Origin: Deltaproteobacteria bacterium
GTDB lineage: Bacteria > Desulfobacterota > Desulfobacteria > Desulfobacterales > Desulfatibacillaceae
DNA length: 8,623 nt
Assembly: GCA_019308705.1 (NCBI GenBank)
Contig: JAFDHW010000083.1
Coordinates: forward strand, 1-8,623
Reading direction: 5' to 3'
Shown: positions 4,996 through 8,623 of the stretch, piece by piece
Layout: each line of letters opens with the position of its first letter
Position numbering within the stretch: the first letter of the stretch is position 1
Translations under genes and position numbers: made by a program
Notes under the pieces: model-generated
The model's input: the letters and a program-made list of their open reading frames with translations, nothing else
What the model was told of the DNA's origin: nothing
Database searches by the model: none

Positions 4996-5409
4996 GTGGT
5001 GGAAAACAAGCATGTTGGCGGCGGGGAGCGGGCCCGGTATCATATCTACGAGCTGGCCGGCGGCTGGAAGGTATTGGCCGGGAGGACCGACGCGGACAAC
5101 GACCGGCTGAGCATCCGCGAGGCCCGCGGCAACGACTGGTGGTTTCATGTGCGGGGCATGCCCGGTAGCCACGTGGTGCTCAAGGCCAGGGAAGGGGAGG
5201 AGCCTCCAAAGGATGTGCTGAAACAGGCCGCAGCCATTGCCGCGTACCATTCCAAGGCCAGGCGGGGCGGCGTGACCGCCGTTTCCTGCACCCGGGCCAG
5301 GTTCGTTTCCAAGCCTGCGGGCGCCAGGCCGGGCACGGTGAGCATCAAGAAGGAAACCGTGATCAAGGTCCGTCCCGCCCTGCCGGAGCCCGCGGAAAAG
5401 CCCCTCTGA
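4996..5409 (+). CDS. Stand-alone NFACT-R (DUF814) RNA-binding domain protein
   Basis: A 137-residue protein consisting almost wholly of the NFACT-R domain (PF05670), the C-terminal RNA-binding module of RqcH/Rqc2/FbpA, which binds peptidyl-tRNA on stalled large ribosomal subunits. Visible signatures are WKVLAGRTDADNDRLSI (24-40), NDWWFHVRGMPGSHVVLK (46-63), a helix with AAAIAAYHSKAR (78-89), and KPAGARPGTVSIKKETVIKV (106-125). Full-length RqcH has about 550 residues with NFACT-N, HhH and coiled-coil domains; none is present here and the gene is not truncated. The start is GTG at 4996, or the adjacent GTG at 4999, which is better spaced (6 nt) from the ribosome site AGGGAGG. It has its own promoter and a terminator and is transcribed alone. 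A role in ribosome rescue or tRNA binding is likely by homology but unproven for stand-alone forms. Confidence 0.85.
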   Translation: MVENKHVGGGERARYHIYELAGGWKVLAGRTDADNDRLSIREARGNDWWFHVRGMPGSHVVLKAREGEEPPKDVLKQAAAIAAYHSKARRGGVTAVSCTRARFVSKPAGARPGTVSIKKETVIKVRPALPEPAEKPL

Positions 5410-5413
5410 ATGC

Positions 5414-5446
5414 AAAAAGGCCGGAGGATGGTCCCCCGGCCTTTTT
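5414..5446. terminator. Bidirectional Rho-independent terminator
   Basis: AAAAAGGCCGG (5414-5424) pairs perfectly with CCGGCCTTTTT (5436-5446) around an 11-base loop. T tracts follow the GC stem on both strands, serving both the NFACT-R gene (plus) and the ParA gene (minus), which converge here. Confidence 0.92.
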
Positions 5447-5468
5447 CGGTCTATGGTCTTCGGCCTGG

Positions 5469-6236
5469 CTAGTTCGATTCCAGGTTCCGGTACAGCGCCT
5501 CGAACTCCTTGGTCAGTTTGTGCCTGGGGTCCAGAAAGACCATGGGCTTGGAGTTCTCGTGGGACTCCCGGATCTTCACCGAGGAGGACAAAAAGGATCC
5601 CAGGATGGGCAGGCCCTCGGCCATGAGCTCATCCACCAGTTTCCTGGGGAGCTTGGCCCGGGACTGGAACTGGTTCACCACGATGCCCTCCACCGAAAGC
5701 CTCGGGTTGTGGTCCTCCTGGATCTCCCGCACAGTGGCCAGGAGGTTGTATAAGGCCTTTCTGGAGAAATCGTCGCAGTCAAAGGGGATCAGGCAGGTGT
5801 CCGCGGCGATCAGGGCGGACAGGGTGTAGAAGTTCATGGCCGGCGGCGTGTCGATGAACACGGCGTCGTACTGGGAAAGTTCATCCAGCGCTTCCTTGAG
5901 CTTGTACATCTTGTAGCGCGACTCCAGCTTGCCCGCCAGGTCCGCGAGGTCGGGGTGGGCGGGCAAGAGGTCCAGGCCGGTAAAGGGCGTCTGGCACACA
6001 AAGGACGCGGGCGAGGACTTTCTCAGGGAAAAGCGCAAAAGCTCCTGGAAGTAGTCCGCCAGGGTGAGGCCGGGGTCGGCGCCGTCCTTGCCCAAGAGAT
6101 ACTGGGTGGCGTTGGCCTGGGGGTCCAGGTCCACCACCAGGGTTTGTTTCCCGTCCATGGCGGCCATGGCCGCCAGGTTGCAGGCAATGGTGGATTTACC
6201 CACCCCTCCCTTTTGGTTGAATACCACCCGTCGCAT
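5469..6236 (-). CDS. ParA/Soj-family ATPase (MinD/ParA superfamily)
   Basis: A 255-residue P-loop ATPase. The deviant Walker A motif QKGGVGKST (8-16) has the signature Lys9 and catalytic Lys14; Walker A' is VVDLDPQANAT (34-44); Walker B is YDAVFIDTPP (123-132). These define ParA-type proteins, which form ATP-dependent sandwich dimers on DNA and position chromosomes, plasmids or other cargo. Length and domain content match the short Soj type with no N-terminal DNA-binding extension. The start ATG 6236 is preceded by AAGGAGGG at good spacing; an open frame continues upstream but lacks ParA features. No parB, gidA or gidB lies nearby, so this appears to be an orphan ParA; cargo is unknown. It has its own promoter (6313-6341) and ends at a bidirectional terminator. 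Given the PHA genes about 0.7 kb away, granule or protein-complex positioning is imaginable but not shown. Confidence 0.9.
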   Translation of the reverse strand: MRRVVFNQKGGVGKSTIACNLAAMAAMDGKQTLVVDLDPQANATQYLLGKDGADPGLTLADYFQELLRFSLRKSSPASFVCQTPFTGLDLLPAHPDLADLAGKLESRYKMYKLKEALDELSQYDAVFIDTPPAMNFYTLSALIAADTCLIPFDCDDFSRKALYNLLATVREIQEDHNPRLSVEGIVVNQFQSRAKLPRKLVDELMAEGLPILGSFLSSSVKIRESHENSKPMVFLDPRHKLTKEFEALYRNLESN

Positions 6237-6312
6237 GGTGTTCCCTCCTTGTTGGCGAAGGACATCCGCCTGAAATCTTTCCGGAATTTGCATGTGCCAG
6301 GAAACCGGAAGC

Positions 6313-6341
6313 ATTGTGGGCCAAAACCGCGGGCCTGTCAA
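6313..6341 (-). promoter_or_regulatory. Sigma-70 promoter for the ParA gene
   Basis: On the minus strand a perfect TTGACA (6341-6336) and CACAAT (6318-6313) lie 17 bp apart. The -35 box starts 7 bp after the stop codon of the upstream beta-helix gene, giving parA transcription of its own with a leader of about 70 nt. Confidence 0.65.
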
Positions 6342-6348
6342 TGACCTG

Positions 6349-7755
6349 TCAGGGCGCAACCCGGATATGGGGGAAGATGCCCTGCTTGTCCCCGCTGGGG
6401 TAGGCCCGGATGGTGGTGAAGGATGTGTCCGACCGGTGCTGGGCGTGGCCTTGTTTTTCTCCGGGTTGGGCAAAGGCGCCGTTGGCCTCCAGGATATGGC
6501 GGATGCGATGTAAGAAGCCCTCCACCAGGAGCCTGCCGTTGCCGGAAAAATGCATCCTTCCCCTGGAGAGGTCGCCTTGGAAGGTTTTGAGCTCCTCTAG
6601 GGGGATACTGTTTTCCTCCAGGTCCGCCAAAGTGGTCACGTGGCCCCAGACCATGGTGTTTGCCGGGATATCCAAGGGTTCGGCCGCGTCCACGATGGCA
6701 TGGGGCATAAAGACCACGCCCTGGCCCGCGCGCACCGGGTTTTCTTCCGTACCCCGCACCATGGCGTTGAACCCCACGAAGCCGTTTTTGCCCAGGTCCG
6801 CGTGGACCACCTTGCCGCCGTGGGCCGTGATGTTGAACCCCTGCAGGGTGGAGTTCACCACGAAGCAGTTTTCCTGGGCGTTGGCCCCGTCGCCCAGGTG
6901 GGCGTTTTCCAGGAAGGCGCGCTGGCAAACCAGCACGTTTTCGCCCAGGTGGATGTCTCCCTCGGCCACGGCGTAAGGGGAAAGGGCGGAGCTGTCCGGG
7001 CAGTCCACAGGCTGGCCCAGGCTGGAAAACACCTTGCGGAAGGCCTTGCGCTTTTCGCGGACGAACTCGCAGATTTCGCCCGCGGGCTCCTTTCCCGGAT
7101 CCACGGAAACGTAGCGGGAAAGCACGTCGGGGTCGAAACGGTAGGTGAACTCAAAATCCGGGCGTTTGATCCACACGGTGCCGGGCTGAACCACGGCGTG
7201 GGAAAGTTCGCCGGTCTGCACGTAGGAGAACGCGCCGATGACGCAGTCGTGCACCCGGGTGAGGTCGATGGTGGCAAAGGGGGCGAGGAACGAGCCCTCC
7301 ACGGGCGCGCCGTGGATGTTGGCGTAGTGCAGGGCCACGGTGTTCTTGATCTTGAATTCTTCCAGGTTTTCCGGGTCGTGGGAAAAGTTGTGCACCAGGG
7401 TGCGCAGGAGAAAGGAGTCCTTGATGAGGATGGCCTCGTCCTCGAGCACGGGAATCTCCCGGCCCTGGAAGGCGAACCTGTCGCCTGCGCGCTTGAGTTC
7501 GTCACCCCGGACGTCGGTCTTCACAAGCACGCTGTGGTCCACCCGGCACCTGCCCAAAAAATAGCTGCCGGACAGGCAGGAGTGGATGAAGGAAAAGGAG
7601 ATGGGATGGTCGGTGGTGAGCTCGTAAAAGGCATAGGAGGCGGCCAGGTCCGGGGTGACCAGGCCCCGGACCCACTCGCCGGGGTCCATGCCGGTTTCGC
7701 GCAGGTTTACGGCCACGCGGTCGATGATGCGGTCGATGAGCTTGTCTATTTCCAT
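6349..7755 (-). CDS. Left-handed beta-helix (hexapeptide-repeat) transferase-like protein, substrate unknown
   Basis: A 468-residue protein with two stretches of imperfect hexapeptide repeats typical of LpxA-like left-handed beta helices: about 140-192 (VEGSFLAPFATIDLTRVHDCVIGAFSYVQ, read in hexads) and 262-375 (IHLGENVLVCQRAFLENAHLGDG, then VVHADLGKNGFVGFNAMVRG, then PLDIPANTMVWGHV). Such proteins are usually trimeric acyl- or nucleotidyl-transferases, or gamma-carbonic-anhydrase-like. Between the two blocks is an acidic/aromatic insertion (195-255); the last 90 residues are helical, then basic and disordered-looking. I do not recognise a characterised subfamily. The start at ATG 7755 (MEIDKLIDRI) is preferred because upstream in-frame codons resemble non-coding leader; its ribosome site (GGAAG, 9 nt away) is modest. 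It diverges from the DUF1232-DnaJ gene. No catalytic His can be assigned with confidence. Confidence 0.7.
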   Translation of the reverse strand: MEIDKLIDRIIDRVAVNLRETGMDPGEWVRGLVTPDLAASYAFYELTTDHPISFSFIHSCLSGSYFLGRCRVDHSVLVKTDVRGDELKRAGDRFAFQGREIPVLEDEAILIKDSFLLRTLVHNFSHDPENLEEFKIKNTVALHYANIHGAPVEGSFLAPFATIDLTRVHDCVIGAFSYVQTGELSHAVVQPGTVWIKRPDFEFTYRFDPDVLSRYVSVDPGKEPAGEICEFVREKRKAFRKVFSSLGQPVDCPDSSALSPYAVAEGDIHLGENVLVCQRAFLENAHLGDGANAQENCFVVNSTLQGFNITAHGGKVVHADLGKNGFVGFNAMVRGTEENPVRAGQGVVFMPHAIVDAAEPLDIPANTMVWGHVTTLADLEENSIPLEELKTFQGDLSRGRMHFSGNGRLLVEGFLHRIRHILEANGAFAQPGEKQGHAQHRSDTSFTTIRAYPSGDKQGIFPHIRVAP

Positions 7756-7852
7756 GAAAAAAGCTTCCGATTCGGGTTTACGGTATTCTCCGTCAGGGGT
7801 CTTTTGCCTAAACCATATCCAGCCCGTTGGATCAAGCAGGATCGGTGCTGTC

Positions 7853-7880
7853 TTGACCCGGCCGCACAAAGGGCTATCCT
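7853..7880 (+). promoter_or_regulatory. Sigma-70 promoter for the DUF1232-DnaJ gene
   Basis: TTGACC (7853-7858) and TATCCT (7875-7880) are separated by 16 bp. The predicted start (about 7887) leaves a leader of only about 13 nt, just enough for the GGAAG ribosome site at 7888-7892. Confidence 0.5.
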
Positions 7881-7899
7881 TTGACCCGGAAGCCACCGC

Positions 7900-8352
7900 A
7901 TGAACGCGGATGGATCCATCAACAAGGGCTTACACGTGGGCATCCTGTTTCTCATCATCGCCGTGCTGTACGTGCTGTCGCCGGTGGACCTCGTCCCGGA
8001 CGTGTTTCTGGGGCCGGGATTCCTGGACGACGCGGCGTTGGTCTACATCCTGTGGCGCGCCTACAAAAACCTGAAAACGGCGCGCCGGGCCAGGGAGCAT
8101 TTTGCACGGCAGGGACGGCAGGCGGGGCCGGACGCGGCCGGTGGAGCCGCGGCCGCCAGACCCCCCCACGACGTTCTGGGCGTGTCCCCGGGCGCATCCA
8201 GGGAGGAGATCCGCAAGGCCTACGTGCGCCTGGCCCACCAATACCACCCGGACCGGGTCCAGCACCTGGGCGAGGAGTTCAGGATTCTGGCCGAGGAAAA
8301 GTTCAAGGAGATCCAGGCCGCATATCAGGAACTGAGCGCCCGCGCCTCCTGA
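7900..8352 (+). CDS. DUF1232 membrane protein with C-terminal J-domain
   Basis: A 150-residue membrane-anchored J-protein. Residues 10-53 are a DUF1232 (YkvA-like) hydrophobic hairpin with the family motif [21 protein letters not shown] (24-44, split as SPVDLVPD and GFLDD). A basic segment (54-75) and an Ala/Gly linker (76-87) lead to a J-domain (89-150) with the essential HPD at 116-118 between helices II and III ([11 protein letters not shown] before it, [14 protein letters not shown] after). J-domains stimulate the ATPase of DnaK-type Hsp70 chaperones, so this protein probably recruits DnaK to the inner membrane, with the J-domain on the cytoplasmic side. Client and function are unknown. 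The ATG at 7900 has GGAAG 7 nt upstream. It is followed by a tRNA gene with what looks like its own promoter. Confidence 0.85.
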   Translation: MNADGSINKGLHVGILFLIIAVLYVLSPVDLVPDVFLGPGFLDDAALVYILWRAYKNLKTARRAREHFARQGRQAGPDAAGGAAAARPPHDVLGVSPGASREEIRKAYVRLAHQYHPDRVQHLGEEFRILAEEKFKEIQAAYQELSARAS

Positions 8353-8363
8353 CAGCCACGGAG

Positions 8364-8391
8364 TTGACCTTTCCCGGGGTTTTGATACGTT
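8364..8391 (+). promoter_or_regulatory. Possible promoter for tRNA-Leu
   Basis: TTGACC (8364-8369) and TACGTT (8386-8391) lie 16 bp apart, about 50 nt upstream of the tRNA. The -35 is good, the -10 weak. A GCGGGT/ACCCGC hairpin (8405-8410 with 8422-8427) lies between this and the tRNA and would be in the precursor's 5' leader. Confidence 0.4.
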
Positions 8392-8441
8392 CAACTTTTT
8401 CGTTGCGGGTGGAGCTTTGCAACCCGCCGCGGCGGAAAAGA

Positions 8442-8529
8442 GCCTGGGTGGCGGAATAGGTAGACGCAAGGGACTTAAAATCCCTTGGGGCGCGTCCCCG
8501 TGCGGGTTCGATTCCCGCCCCAGGCACCA
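8442..8529 (+). tRNA. tRNA-Leu (anticodon UAA), CCA encoded
   Basis: A complete 88-nt class II tRNA. The acceptor stem is GCCTGGG (8442-8448) with CCCAGGC (8519-8525), discriminator A8526 and genomically encoded CCA at 8527-8529. The anticodon arm has stem AGGGA/TCCCT around loop CTTAAAA, giving anticodon UAA, which reads UUA and UUG leucine codons. The long variable arm (GGGGCGCGTCCCC region) and the T arm with GGTTCGATTCC are typical of tRNA-Leu. Confidence 0.97.
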
Positions 8530-8538
8530 TGGAAGGGC

Positions 8539-8580
8539 AGTGTTAGCCTGATGGACTTCTCCAGGCTGACACTCTTTTTT
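8539..8580 (+). terminator. Rho-independent terminator after tRNA-Leu
   Basis: AGTGTTAGCCTG (8539-8550) pairs with CAGGCTGACACT (8562-8573), 12 bp with one G-U pair, around an 11-base loop, followed by C and six T residues (8575-8580). Confidence 0.92.
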
Positions 8581-8610
8581 GTCCCGTCATGTCCCGTCAG
8601 TCCCCGTCAG
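8581..8610 (+). repeat. Three tandem 10-bp direct repeats next to tRNA-Leu
   Basis: Consecutive 10-mers GTCCCGTCAT, GTCCCGTCAG and TCCCCGTCAG share the core CCCGTCA and start directly after the tRNA terminator's T tract. Short iterated sites beside a tRNA 3' end resemble integrase arm-type binding sites, but the window stops 13 bp later and no integrase is visible. Confidence 0.6.
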
Positions 8611-8623
8611 GCCGCAGGGCTAT

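Noticed and set aside
4445..5110. Apparent hydrophobic Ala/Phe/Leu repeat membrane protein on the plus strand
   Set aside because: Exact antisense of Lys/Ala codons; no ribosome site, and it runs through the phasin promoter into the NFACT-R gene.
6640..7884. 414-codon open frame on the plus strand
   Set aside because: Antisense to the beta-helix gene, with Gly/His/Val-rich composition and no recognisable family.
8303..8530. Open frame containing GAGIEPARGRAPRDFKSLAS on the minus strand
   Set aside because: This is the well-known spurious translation antisense to a tRNA-Leu gene.
1..8623. CRISPR array, toxin-antitoxin or defence system
   Set aside because: No spaced direct repeats of CRISPR type and no recognisable defence or toxin-antitoxin proteins on either strand.

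Overview
The window looks like chromosomal DNA of a GC-rich Gram-negative bacterium. The best guess is an anaerobic Desulfobacterota (former Deltaproteobacteria) lineage. I base this on GC-rich codon use and on the mix of protein families: a PhaR-type PHA regulator beside an alanine/lysine-tailed phasin, a stand-alone NFACT-R protein, a DUF1232-DnaJ fusion, and an SDR paired with a zinc-motif acyltransferase. No single gene fixes the genus.

Layout, left to right. (1) Bases 1-110 are the 3' end of a plus-strand group II intron, with complete domains V and VI and a branch-point A; the rest lies outside the window. (2) A small four-helix membrane protein of the YvlD/phage-holin-4 type is on the minus strand, its stop codon 6 bp past the intron end. 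(3) A roughly 500-bp gene-free stretch (507-1010) holds a good promoter followed by a terminator-like structure, which suggests a small RNA or an attenuated leader, and then an AT-rich segment. (4) A two-gene plus-strand operon encodes a divergent NAD-binding SDR and a PlsC-like acyltransferase with an N-terminal Cys3His motif. (5) A minus-strand polyhydroxyalkanoate (PHA) module follows: a phasin with a histone-H1-like N-terminal tail, then a PhaR-family regulator. The phasin promoter carries a perfect 17-bp palindrome, a candidate PhaR operator. (6) A stand-alone NFACT-R protein (plus strand) converges on an orphan ParA-type ATPase (minus strand) across a bidirectional terminator. (7) A left-handed beta-helix protein lies upstream of parA on the minus strand. 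(8) A DUF1232-J-domain membrane protein (plus strand) is followed by a complete tRNA-Leu(UAA) with encoded CCA, a strong terminator, and three tandem 10-bp repeats at the window edge.

How the genes work together. The clearest functional unit is the PHA pair. The phasin would coat storage granules and, through its basic tail, may tether them to DNA. PhaR would sense free granule surface and control the promoter. No PHA synthase is present, so synthesis must be encoded elsewhere. The SDR and acyltransferase overlap by 11 bp and are probably translationally coupled, perhaps in modifying a lipid or envelope glycolipid. The remaining genes look like independent single-gene units, several with their own recognisable sigma-70-type promoters. 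The two window edges (group II intron; tRNA with downstream repeats) are the places where mobile DNA is seen or suspected.
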